A DNA stretch of 64,000 nucleotides from Croceitalea rosinachiae. GTDB taxonomy: Bacteria; Bacteroidota; Bacteroidia; Flavobacteriales; Flavobacteriaceae. The notes beneath the pieces are model-generated. The model did no database searches. It saw only the letters and a list, made by a program, of their open reading frames with translations, and was not told the DNA's origin. Made by a program: the position numbers and the translations under genes. The DNA lies in the NCBI RefSeq assembly GCF_031846445.1, contig NZ_JAVRHR010000005.1, positions 1 through 64,000 of the forward strand, written 5' to 3'. This document shows, one piece after another, positions 44,411 to 51,764 of this stretch (position 1 is its first letter; the number at the start of each line of letters is the position of its first letter).

Positions 44411-45196
44411 TTATTTATATATTATATTTTGAATTATAGGGTCGACAGTTGTGTATTCTTGTGGTATATAAGTTATTGCCTTTGGAATCAAATCGTTTAA
44501 ATATTCTATTTGAAAACTTCGCTTTCCATGTTTGTCAAGAATCATATTGTTTTCTGAAAGGCTTACTTCCCATTTAGTACTTTCACCCCATACCTCAGGC
44601 CTAAAACCCGGAGTAAAAGGAAGTCCAAAATTTGGCTTTTTTCTATCATCATATTCAAAATGATGTACTTGCTCATATTCCTCACCTGTCCAAGAGTCTA
44701 CCAATAGAAATATAGCTTCAACAACATTTTTATTTTGATCATCATAAATGAAACGAACATAAGGCTTTTCATCGTTTCTATTTATGGAAATGACCTTATC
44801 AATGTCATTGTAATTTAAATTCCTGGTACTGATGATATTATCACTTTTTAAAATTGTCACTCTCTTAATTTTATCATCTTCATAATTATATTTGATTTTA
44901 TAAGAAAATTCAGGAAAAGTGATATAATCACGCTCTATTTCTATAAGAAAATTATTTTCATACTTGAATAAAAATTGTATTTCATTTTTATTCTCTAAGT
45001 CACTATAAGTAATTTTTGTAAGTCTTTTGTGATTGTCATATTGATAAATCCAGGTGGTATCTCCATCATAGTCGGTCATGTAGTCAACCAAACCGAGCTG
45101 AATCCTTAGGAGGTCCTTAATATCATTTTCCGAATCATCAATAGAACAGTTAAAACAGCAAATTGATAATATGAACAAACTCAATCTTTTCATCAT
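44411..45196 (-). CDS. Hypothetical lipoprotein with RHS/YD-like strand repeats
   Basis: A 261-residue lipoprotein: signal (about 1-16) with Cys near 13-17 (CCFNC). The body is built of short repeated units of the form F-x-Y-E/D-(D/N)-x-x-x-x-I/V (WIYQYDNHKRLTKITYSD, FLFKYENNFLIEIE, IKYNYEDDKIKRVTI, FIYDDQNKNVVEAIF), like the DUF4595/YD-type repeats of secreted Bacteroidota proteins. The function is unknown. The gene is notably AT-rich compared with its core-genome neighbours. Confidence 0.72.
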   Translation of the reverse strand: MMKRLSLFILSICCFNCSIDDSENDIKDLLRIQLGLVDYMTDYDGDTTWIYQYDNHKRLTKITYSDLENKNEIQFLFKYENNFLIEIERDYITFPEFSYKIKYNYEDDKIKRVTILKSDNIISTRNLNYNDIDKVISINRNDEKPYVRFIYDDQNKNVVEAIFLLVDSWTGEEYEQVHHFEYDDRKKPNFGLPFTPGFRPEVWGESTKWEVSLSENNMILDKHGKRSFQIEYLNDLIPKAITYIPQEYTTVDPIIQNIIYK

Positions 45197-45247
45197 AAAA
45201 AATTTAGTGATATAAAATTATTATAATTACCACAAGAAATTAATTAT

Positions 45248-45255
45248 TATATTTG
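45248..45255 (+). promoter_or_regulatory. Possible -7 box for the Lrp-type regulator
   Basis: TATATTTG is an exact TAnnTTTG match 56 bases upstream of the ATG at 45312. The surroundings are almost pure AT, so chance occurrence is likely enough to keep confidence low. Confidence 0.25.
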
Positions 45256-45311
45256 AAATTATTTTATATTTTATTTATTAAATAATGTTTTTATTAAAAA
45301 TATCCTTATAA

Positions 45312-45755
45312 ATGAAAATTGATGAAATTAACTGGAAAATTCTGCAAATGTTACAAGAGAATGCTCGTGTGGCGTTGAAAGATTTGGCAAAGGAAGTTGG
45401 GCTTTCATCTCCGACGGTAGCAGAGCGCATTCAAAAAATGGAAGATGCAGGCGTTATAGAATCATATAACACAAAAGTAAACCTAGATAAACTAGGTTAT
45501 TCCCTAGGGGTTTATATTACTATTAAAATTCGGTTTGGGCAAACCCAGCGCTTTGAGGAGTTTATTTTAACTGTTCCCGAAATTAGTGAGTGTCACAAAC
45601 TTACAGGTAGAGATTGTATGCTTTTAAGAGGTGTTGTACGCGACCCTAAACATCTAGAAGAACTTAATGTGAGATTAGCTGTGTATGGAGAACTTACAAC
45701 TTCCTTGATTTTGAACTCTGTCATGGATGGTAAAATCTATTGCGAACATTTCTGA
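45312..45755 (+). CDS. Lrp/AsnC family transcriptional regulator
   Basis: A 147-residue protein of normal Lrp length. The N-terminal winged helix-turn-helix is clear (WKILQMLQENARVALKDLA, then EVGLSSPTVAERIQKMEDAG) and the C-terminal RAM domain contains the GRDCMLL turn where amino-acid ligands bind (KLTGRDCMLLRGVV). It is the only regulator in the putative island. The convergent DJ-1 gene and the divergent lipoprotein-DinB pair are possible targets; this is inferred only from position. Confidence 0.9.
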   Translation: MKIDEINWKILQMLQENARVALKDLAKEVGLSSPTVAERIQKMEDAGVIESYNTKVNLDKLGYSLGVYITIKIRFGQTQRFEEFILTVPEISECHKLTGRDCMLLRGVVRDPKHLEELNVRLAVYGELTTSLILNSVMDGKIYCEHF

Positions 45756-45926
45756 TAGCTTGATAAGCTTTGATTAGTATCTTTTATTTTCACGTCTTTT
45801 CTTTAAAGATATCCGGACAGCGTTTGAGGAAGAGATACCACAGGCCACAGAATATTTATTTTATCAATGATTTGGCAATTTAGTTTCACTATAAATCAAT
45901 GAAAAAAGAATATTATTAGTAATTAC

Positions 45927-46610
45927 TTATTCATAACCCTTATACTCCATATAATTTGCAGTATTCTTAGCAACTTCTTTACCATAGAATTTTTCAACTA
46001 TATGAAAGGAAAGATCAATTCCGGCGGAGATACCGGCTGATGTAAAAATTTTCTCATCTGATTGGATAAAACGCTTATTCTTTTGAGGCTTTGCACTAGG
46101 CACCATTTTCTCTATGAATGGATAAACCGTATTATGGGTACAATAGGGTTTATCGTCTAATTTACCAATCTTACCTAAGATAGCAGCTCCAGTACATACG
46201 CTCATTGTTAGTTCTGACTTCTCAACCATTTTAGCCACCCAATTTAGAGCTTCATCATCCTGCGCCACTAGACTGGCTCCCATACCACCAGAAATAATTA
46301 ATACGTCAAAATCTGGTGCATCTTTAAATGAGTAATCAGGATTAACCGAAAGTCCGTTCATTGCTATAATCGGCTCTTTTGTTTTGGCTACAACACTTAC
46401 CTCAAATAATTCATTATTATGAATCTGATTTGATACTGAAAATACTTCAAAAGGACCTGCAAAATCCAACACTTCAGCATTTTTAAAAATTAATATCCCA
46501 ACAGTTCTCTTCCCTTCAGTTATAGAATCTAATCTTACCTTATCATTTTTGTTAGCTTTTAGAATACCGAATGAAGCAAGGCATAAAATAGATATAAGAA
46601 TATTTTTCAT
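45927..46610 (-). CDS. Exported DJ-1/PfpI family protein
   Basis: A 227-residue protein with an apparent signal peptide (1-19), unusual for the family. The DJ-1/PfpI core starts RTVGILIFKNAEVLDFAGPFEVF and includes the nucleophile elbow MSVCTGAAIL with the reactive Cys, GGMGASL as oxyanion turn, and TSAGISAGIDLSFHIVE. That last block matches isonitrile-hydratase-like or AraC-linked members rather than PfpI proteases. The role may be a glyoxalase-like or hydratase activity in the periplasm. Confidence 0.82.
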   Translation of the reverse strand: MKNILISILCLASFGILKANKNDKVRLDSITEGKRTVGILIFKNAEVLDFAGPFEVFSVSNQIHNNELFEVSVVAKTKEPIIAMNGLSVNPDYSFKDAPDFDVLIISGGMGASLVAQDDEALNWVAKMVEKSELTMSVCTGAAILGKIGKLDDKPYCTHNTVYPFIEKMVPSAKPQKNKRFIQSDEKIFTSAGISAGIDLSFHIVEKFYGKEVAKNTANYMEYKGYE

Positions 46611-47139
46611 ACTGATTATTACTTTGAATTGTTCAAAACAAAGATCTTTATAAAGAACGAAACACTATATTAGTTAATTAGGTTATTCAGCTATTATGAT
46701 TTAAATTATTAATATTAATAACCTGTATGCCTAATTAAATTTTAACAAAGTGTAATTACTCTTTTAAAATTTATCAGCAACAAATAAGCTAGTGAAACTC
46801 AGTTTTGTGCTCTAAGCCCAAAATCCTGATTTTTTCATTTGTAATATGTTCCAGCAATTAAAAAACTTGCTTGCGTTCGGACCTCTATTTCTCTTTAAGG
46901 ATAAAATTATCATATTCCGTCAACCTATCCATTTCCCCCTTAAGCTTATAATATTCTAGTATATCAAAAAAAATCTAACAAAAATTTTGTGCAAAAATTA
47001 GGGTGAAGATTCATCCAAAAGTTTTTTGTGCTTATTCGAAAATATAGGAATATGGATTACCAAAGAAGAATGCATTTTAATTGATTCTAATTGGTTTGAT
47101 AAACATTAATATTTGCTGAATTTTGAAGCGTTTGCAAAT
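46611..47139. other. Region without intact genes, with two short coding-like fragments
   Basis: No gene or RNA could be supported over about 530 bases. Two short stretches look like eroded coding sequence. On the minus strand, 46980 to 46885 encodes a 28-residue fragment (EYYKLKGEMDRLTEYDNF in its middle) ending in TAG. On the plus strand, about 47006-47110 encodes a fragment ending IWITKEECILIDSNWFDKH before TAA. Neither has a usable start. They may be debris at the right edge of the putative island. Confidence 0.4.
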
Positions 47140-47174
47140 AAAAAAGCCTCAGAGAAGCAATAAACCTCTGAGGC
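47140..47174 (-). terminator. Terminator of tRNA-Arg
   Basis: Inverted repeat GCCTCAGAG (47146-47154) and CTCTGAGGC (47166-47174) with an 11-base loop, ending on the minus strand in a run of T. It lies 12 bases behind the CCA end of tRNA-Arg. Confidence 0.8.
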
Positions 47175-47185
47175 CCTGTGAATTC

Positions 47186-47262
47186 TGGTGATCGCGATAG
47201 GATTCGAACCTATGACCGTCTGCTTAGAAGGCAGATGCTCTATCCAGCTGAGCTACGCGACC
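47186..47262 (-). tRNA. tRNA-Arg(TCT)
   Basis: A complete cloverleaf of 77 bases including an encoded CCA. The acceptor stem is GGTCGCG/CGCGATC (one G-T pair), the anticodon stem-loop is TCTGC-CTTCTAA-GCAGA with anticodon TCT (reads AGA), and the T-loop is TTCGAAT. Part of a cluster Ser-Pro-Arg, all on the minus strand. Its 3' half is duplicated in decayed form at 32844-32888, making it the probable integration target of the 14-kb island. Confidence 0.96.
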
Positions 47263-47278
47263 TTATCAATAAAATAAA

Positions 47279-47305
47279 AAAACCGAATCTTCCGATTCGG
47301 TTTTT
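47279..47305 (-). terminator. Terminator between tRNA-Pro and tRNA-Arg
   Basis: Stem CCGAATC / GATTCGG with a TTCC loop (47283-47300) plus flanking A and T runs on both sides. On the minus strand it follows tRNA-Pro by a few bases, so tRNA-Arg is separated from the other two tRNAs by a good intrinsic terminator. Confidence 0.8.
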
Positions 47306-47306
47306 G

Positions 47307-47381
47307 TCGGGGTGGCAGGATTCGAACCTGCGACCTCCGCGTCCCAAACGCGGCGCGATAACCGGGCTACGCTACACCCCG
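47307..47381 (-). tRNA. tRNA-Pro(TGG)
   Basis: A 75-base cloverleaf without encoded CCA. The acceptor stem is CGGGGTG/CACCCCG, the anticodon stem-loop is CCGCG-TTTGGGA-CGCGG with anticodon TGG, and the T-loop is TTCGAAT. It lies 27 bases downstream of tRNA-Ser. Confidence 0.95.
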
Positions 47382-47408
47382 ATGGCTATCTTTTGTTAAA
47401 AGAAATTG

Positions 47409-47492
47409 CGGAGAGAATGGGACTCGAACCCATGCGACACTTACGCGTCGACAGATTAGCAATCTGCTCCGTTACCACTCCGGCACCTCTCC
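47409..47492 (-). tRNA. tRNA-Ser(GCT)
   Basis: An 84-base class II tRNA with a long variable arm (TCGACGCGTAAGTGTCG hairpin). The acceptor stem is GGAGAGG/TCTCTCC with discriminator G, and the anticodon loop TTGCTAA gives GCT, reading AGC and AGU. CCA is not encoded. First gene of the tRNA cluster. Confidence 0.95.
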
Positions 47493-47533
47493 TTTAATCT
47501 TGTCTGTATAAGAACCTGCGCAAAACGCGGATG

Positions 47534-47564
47534 CAAAAATACTTTTTCATTATCAACAACGCAA
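47534..47564 (-). promoter_or_regulatory. Promoter of the tRNA Ser-Pro(-Arg) cluster
   Basis: On the minus strand TTG (47562-47564), a 20-base spacer and TATTTTTG (47534-47541) match the Bacteroidota promoter. The -7 box ends about 41 bases upstream of the first base of tRNA-Ser. Confidence 0.55.
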
Positions 47565-47613
47565 CTATTTTTAGTGGTTTTTTAAAGAATAATTTTATCG
47601 ACCCATGAATTTA

Positions 47614-49653
47614 CTATTCAGGATATTCCACCCTTAAATGATATATATTGGTCAATTTTTGTTTCAACACTTTTTTTACAGTCTCAATCTCTTTAAAGGT
47701 AATATTGGCGTTTAGAAATTGATTGGCTTGCATTTGTCCTTTTATGATTTTCTCAACAAACTCATCAATCATCATATAGGTAGGAGACTTTAAACTTTTT
47801 GATGCTGCTTCTACGGAATCAGCCATCATTAAAATTGCAGTTTCTTTTGAAAAAGGTATGGGTCCTGGGTATCTAAATTGTGAATCTTCTACTTCTGGGT
47901 CCAACTCTTGCTGTTTTTTAAAGAAATAATATACTAATGTCGTACCATGATGGGTTCTAAGAAAATCAATCACTCTATCTGGAAGCCCATTTTTCCTCGC
48001 TAGTTCAATTCCTTCTATTACATGGTCAATAATGATTTTAGCACTCTCTTTCGGGGGTAAATCATCATGAGGATTTACATTGGTAATTTGATTCTCAATA
48101 AAATAAGTAGGATTGTTCATCTTACCAATATCGTGGTACAATGCCCCTACCCTTACCAACATTGAATTTGCCCCAATCTCATTGGCAGCAGCTTCAGCGA
48201 GATTTGCTACCTGTAGCGAATGATGAAATGTGCCAGGAGCTTTATTCGATAATTCTTTTAAAAGTTTTGAATTGGTATCAGATAGCTCTAACAAAGACAC
48301 ATCTGATACCAAACCAAATATTTTTTCATAAAGATATATTAATGGCTGTACGAAAAGTGTAATCATTCCATTTAAAAGAAAAATTCCGAAGGTTATTAAT
48401 TCAATGTTCTCTAAGTTGCCTTCATGAATGGTATGAAATGCGAAATAACCAGTGATATAGATAAGTGTAATCTGGCCGACAGATATAAACAAATTTGCTC
48501 TTTTGTAAAGCTCCGAAACAGTTAAAATAGTGACAATACCTGCAATAATCTGCAGAAATATATATTCAAAACTATTTGGTACTACAAAACCTAATATCAA
48601 GATGGTCAACACGTGTACAAAGAGTCCCAATCTGGCATCGAAGAAGTTTTTAAGTATTAGGGGGAGAATGCAAAGTGGAACGACATAAACATAACTTTCA
48701 TTGTTCTTTACGACCAAAGTAGTTACGAAAACCATTAAAAGAATATTCACAAAAATAAAAGTGACCTTAGTATTGTTTGAATAGATTTCAGGCCGATACT
48801 TTTTCAAGAATAAAAACAACATCATCAATACCAACGCCACTAAAACCGTATAACCAAAAAGTATAAAATAATAGTTACTACCTTTCCACAATTCAGATTC
48901 AAATTCTTCTTTCAAAGAATTCAGGATATTAAAATTTTCAGATTCTACCACTTCTCCTTTGGCTATGATTAGTTTTCCTTCTAGTACATCGCCCCTGGTA
49001 AACGAAATTTTAGATAATTCATCTTCTAAAGCTTTATCTGATAAATTCTTATCATAAGAAGTGTTTGTCTGAATTACCCCTTTCAACAAAGCCGTTAATT
49101 GAGTTCGCAAAGCTTCTGGGTAAATGTTTTTTAATTCATTTTGAATAATGATCTCTGCTCTAGTGAAATCTACTATTTGGTCAGGTTGTAAATTCTTGGC
49201 CTCATTATTTACCACCAGCAAAATTCCTTTTCCTGAAATAGTCTGTTCAAATACCCCGTTTTTATAAATGGAGTCAAGTAGATTATTGCCTAGTCTAAAA
49301 AGGTCTCGCCTTTTTGATGCGGCCAATGCATCTATTGGAAAAGTCTTTTCAAACTCTTGTGAATATTTTTGCTGGGCACTTTGATAAATAGCATCATCAT
49401 AGGCATAGTATACTAAGATATTGTCAGTAAGATTTTTTTGTTCACTTTCAATCTCTTCAGCAGTCTTTTTAATCGAAAAATCAAAGGGTGCATAAAGGTT
49501 TTCATACTGCCAGGGTTTTCCTTTTTGAAATTCATACTTGAACTTCCCTCCTCTTGGGAAGAAAAAAACAATAAGCGCAATAGAAATCAGATAAAGAAAA
49601 TACTTGTAAAAGAGTGATTGCTTTTTGTAGAAATTGTCCAACGATTTTCCCAT
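47614..49653 (-). CDS. pgpH: 7TM-HD domain protein PgpH (cyclic-di-AMP phosphodiesterase)
   Basis: A protein of 679 residues from the ATG at 49653. An upstream TTG at 49674 is rejected because a TAnnTTTG box covers it. An N-terminal membrane helix, a periplasmic 7TMR-HDED domain (about 60-260) and seven transmembrane segments (270-450) precede the cytoplasmic HD domain. That domain has HHSLQVANLAEAAA, the HD pair in ALYHDIGKMNNP, HVIEG and HHGTTLVYYF, and belongs to the HDIG type. PgpH of Listeria degrades c-di-AMP, so a role in c-di-AMP turnover is likely. The symbol is given by homology. Confidence 0.88.
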   Translation of the reverse strand: MGKSLDNFYKKQSLFYKYFLYLISIALIVFFFPRGGKFKYEFQKGKPWQYENLYAPFDFSIKKTAEEIESEQKNLTDNILVYYAYDDAIYQSAQQKYSQEFEKTFPIDALAASKRRDLFRLGNNLLDSIYKNGVFEQTISGKGILLVVNNEAKNLQPDQIVDFTRAEIIIQNELKNIYPEALRTQLTALLKGVIQTNTSYDKNLSDKALEDELSKISFTRGDVLEGKLIIAKGEVVESENFNILNSLKEEFESELWKGSNYYFILFGYTVLVALVLMMLFLFLKKYRPEIYSNNTKVTFIFVNILLMVFVTTLVVKNNESYVYVVPLCILPLILKNFFDARLGLFVHVLTILILGFVVPNSFEYIFLQIIAGIVTILTVSELYKRANLFISVGQITLIYITGYFAFHTIHEGNLENIELITFGIFLLNGMITLFVQPLIYLYEKIFGLVSDVSLLELSDTNSKLLKELSNKAPGTFHHSLQVANLAEAAANEIGANSMLVRVGALYHDIGKMNNPTYFIENQITNVNPHDDLPPKESAKIIIDHVIEGIELARKNGLPDRVIDFLRTHHGTTLVYYFFKKQQELDPEVEDSQFRYPGPIPFSKETAILMMADSVEAASKSLKSPTYMMIDEFVEKIIKGQMQANQFLNANITFKEIETVKKVLKQKLTNIYHLRVEYPE

Positions 49654-49671
49654 AGTACTCTTACCTCTTCT

Positions 49672-49679
49672 CAAAAATA
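49672..49679 (-). promoter_or_regulatory. Possible -7 box for pgpH
   Basis: On the minus strand TATTTTTG (exact TAnnTTTG) lies 19 bases upstream of the ATG at 49653. It would leave a very short leader. No TTG is seen at the right distance. Confidence 0.35.
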
Positions 49680-49769
49680 GAAAAATATAAATTCATGCAT
49701 TGAACAGACCTCACTTTAAAAGTAAATGCGTTTAATTTTAGTATTTTCGCAACATTAAATTTATGCATA

Positions 49770-50945
49770 ATGAAGGAAGTTGTCATTGTTTCTGCAGTAC
49801 GCACACCCATTGGAAGTTTTATGGGTTCATTATCAAGTATTCCAGCTCCAAAATTAGGCTCTATTGCCATAAAAGATGCTTTAGATAAAATTAATTTATC
49901 TCCAAAAATGGTAGATGAAGTTCTAATGGGCAATGTAGTACAAGCAGGTACGGGCCAAGCTCCAGCAAGGCAAGCAGCGATTTATGCAGGCATACCGGAT
50001 ACGGTGCCTTGTACCACTATAAATAAGGTTTGTGCCTCTGGCATGAAAACAGTAATGCAGGCAGCACAGGCCATAGCCTTAGGTGATGCCCATATCGTAG
50101 TTGCTGGTGGAATGGAAAACATGAGTTTGATTCCTCATTATGTGCACATGAGAAATGGGGTAAAGTTTGGTCCTACATCACTTGTTGACGGTATGCAAAA
50201 AGATGGTTTAGTAGATGTGTATGATCAAAACGCTATGGGAGTTTGTGCTGACGCGTGCGCTTCAGAGCATGATTTTAGCCGAGAAGATCAAGATAATTAT
50301 GCAATTCAGTCTTATAATCGGTCATCAGATGCATGGAAGGCCGGAAAATTTTCAAATGAGGTAGTTCCTGTTGAAGTTCCGCAAAGACGTGGTGAACCCA
50401 TACTAGTTTCTGAAGATGAAGAATACAAAAATGTGAGGATTGAAAAAATTCCATCTTTACGACCTGCATTTACAAAAGATGGTACAGTTACTGCAGCAAA
50501 TGCATCTACCATAAACGATGGAGCGGCCGCCCTAATACTTATGAGTGCTGAAAAAGCATCCGAATTAAAATTGCAACCACTTGTCACTATAAAAAGTTAT
50601 GCTGATGCAGCCCAAGAACCAAAGTGGTTTACAACAGCTCCTGCGAAAGCACTTCCAAAAGCATTGGATAAGGCTGGTATTTCTATTGAAGATGTAGATT
50701 ATTTTGAATTCAATGAAGCCTTTGCTGTAGTTGGCTTGGCGAACACAAAACTACTTGGCTTAACTGATAGCAATGTAAATGTAAATGGAGGCGCGGTTTC
50801 TTTAGGTCACCCATTAGGTTGCTCTGGTGCTAGGATTTTGGTTACACTAATACATATACTGCAACAAAACAATGCAAAAATTGGAGCAGCAGCTATTTGT
50901 AATGGCGGTGGTGGTGCTTCAGCCATGGTAATTGAACGTAGCTAA
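49770..50945 (+). CDS. Acetyl-CoA C-acetyltransferase (thiolase)
   Basis: A 391-residue thiolase of standard length. VRTPIGSFMGSL at the start, the acyl-binding Cys in TTINKVCASGMK, GGMENMSL, NEAFAVVGLAN, the catalytic His in GGAVSLGHPLGCSGAR, and the second Cys in ICNGGGGAS are all intact. It condenses or cleaves acetoacetyl-CoA in beta-oxidation, ketone-body or mevalonate routes; the sequence alone does not decide which. The C40-like gene follows after 17 bases on the same strand. Confidence 0.92.
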   Translation: MKEVVIVSAVRTPIGSFMGSLSSIPAPKLGSIAIKDALDKINLSPKMVDEVLMGNVVQAGTGQAPARQAAIYAGIPDTVPCTTINKVCASGMKTVMQAAQAIALGDAHIVVAGGMENMSLIPHYVHMRNGVKFGPTSLVDGMQKDGLVDVYDQNAMGVCADACASEHDFSREDQDNYAIQSYNRSSDAWKAGKFSNEVVPVEVPQRRGEPILVSEDEEYKNVRIEKIPSLRPAFTKDGTVTAANASTINDGAAALILMSAEKASELKLQPLVTIKSYADAAQEPKWFTTAPAKALPKALDKAGISIEDVDYFEFNEAFAVVGLANTKLLGLTDSNVNVNGGAVSLGHPLGCSGARILVTLIHILQQNNAKIGAAAICNGGGGASAMVIERS

Positions 50946-50962
50946 ATTAGTCTGGTAATTAA

Positions 50963-51715
50963 ATGCAATACGGAATTTGCCACTTAAGTGTAGTACCAGT
51001 TAGAAACGGCACCAATGTCAATGATGAAATGGTCACCCAATTGTTATACGGTGATCATTTTAAAGTAAAAGAAAGACGAAAGTACTACAGTCGAATTCAA
51101 GTCGCTTTTGATAATCATGAAGGATGGATAAATAACAAGCAATACCAACTCATTCTAGAATCAGATTTCAAAGCTATTCATACTAAAAAAGAGCAACGAA
51201 TAAATACTGATTTTATAGCCCATGTTAGTTCCAATCAACAACTACTTTTGCCTATTTTGCTAGGTTCTCGAATCGATATTTCAAAATTAATCGATCATTC
51301 TTTTGAAGGCAATGCAACAACTGTAACACAATCAAAATCCAATTTGGTAAAGACTGCCTTATTATATTTGAATTCACCTTACTTATCTGGTGGTAAAACC
51401 CCTTTTGGGATAGATGCTTCGGGATTAACACAAATGGTCTATAAAATTAATGGCTATAAACTGTTTAGAGAAACGGAAAAACAAGCCTCACAAGGCGAAC
51501 CATTAAGTTTTATTGAAGAAAGTGAACCAGGTGACTTAGTCTTTTTTGACGACAATGACGGAATCATAAATCACGTAGGAATAATTCTAAAAGATAATTA
51601 TATAATTCATGCACATGGTAAAGTCCGAATTGATAGGATTGACCATACTGGAATATTCAATGTTCAAGAAAAGAACTATTCACATAAATTGAGAGTCATA
51701 AAAAAGATTGTATAA
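50963..51715 (+). CDS. NlpC/P60 (C40) family protein lacking the catalytic cysteine
   Basis: A 250-residue cytosol-like protein with an N-terminal SH3-type region (SVVPVRNGTNVNDEMVTQLL, then FDNHEGWINNKQY) and a C-terminal NlpC/P60 domain (about 120-250). The active-site motif of close relatives, PFGIDCSGLTQ, reads PFGIDASGLTQ: the nucleophile is Ala152 (codon GCT). The His is kept in NHVGIIL, as is GDLVFFDD. I therefore predict no gamma-D-glutamyl-meso-DAP endopeptidase activity and suggest a binding role. No signal peptide is visible. A strong bidirectional terminator follows at 51714-51747. Confidence 0.87.
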   Translation: MQYGICHLSVVPVRNGTNVNDEMVTQLLYGDHFKVKERRKYYSRIQVAFDNHEGWINNKQYQLILESDFKAIHTKKEQRINTDFIAHVSSNQQLLLPILLGSRIDISKLIDHSFEGNATTVTQSKSNLVKTALLYLNSPYLSGGKTPFGIDASGLTQMVYKINGYKLFRETEKQASQGEPLSFIEESEPGDLVFFDDNDGIINHVGIILKDNYIIHAHGKVRIDRIDHTGIFNVQEKNYSHKLRVIKKIV

Positions 51716-51747
51716 AAAAAGGCCTCAATGACTTGAGGCCTTTTTTT
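51714..51747. terminator. Bidirectional terminator
   Basis: Stem GGCCTCAA / TTGAGGCC with a TGAC loop, flanked by seven A on the left and seven T on the right. It can end both the thiolase-C40 transcript and the convergent gyrA-TPR transcript. Confidence 0.9.
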
Positions 51748-51764
51748 ATACAATTTTAAAGAAA

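Larger units (their letters stand above)
32844..47262. mobile_element. Putative ancient genomic island at tRNA-Arg(TCT)
   Basis: The segment is bounded by directly repeated tRNA-Arg 3' sequence: a decayed fragment at the left and the complete tRNA gene at the right. For a minus-strand tRNA this is the expected arrangement of an integrated element. A degenerate integrase tail follows the left repeat. Cargo genes are lipoproteins, secreted proteins, orphan enzymes and one regulator, whereas both flanks carry housekeeping genes. No conjugation, replication or phage structural genes remain, so it would be an immobile, eroded island. The alternative is a simple duplicated and decayed tRNA gene with unrelated neighbours. 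Confidence 0.5.

Noticed and set aside
47178..47497. Short plus-strand reading frames over the tRNA cluster
   Set aside because: They are translations of the antisense of tRNA genes, a well-known source of spurious proteins in databases.
49653..49674. TTG start of pgpH at 49674
   Set aside because: The ATG at 49653 fits the family, and a TAnnTTTG box covers the TTG codon.
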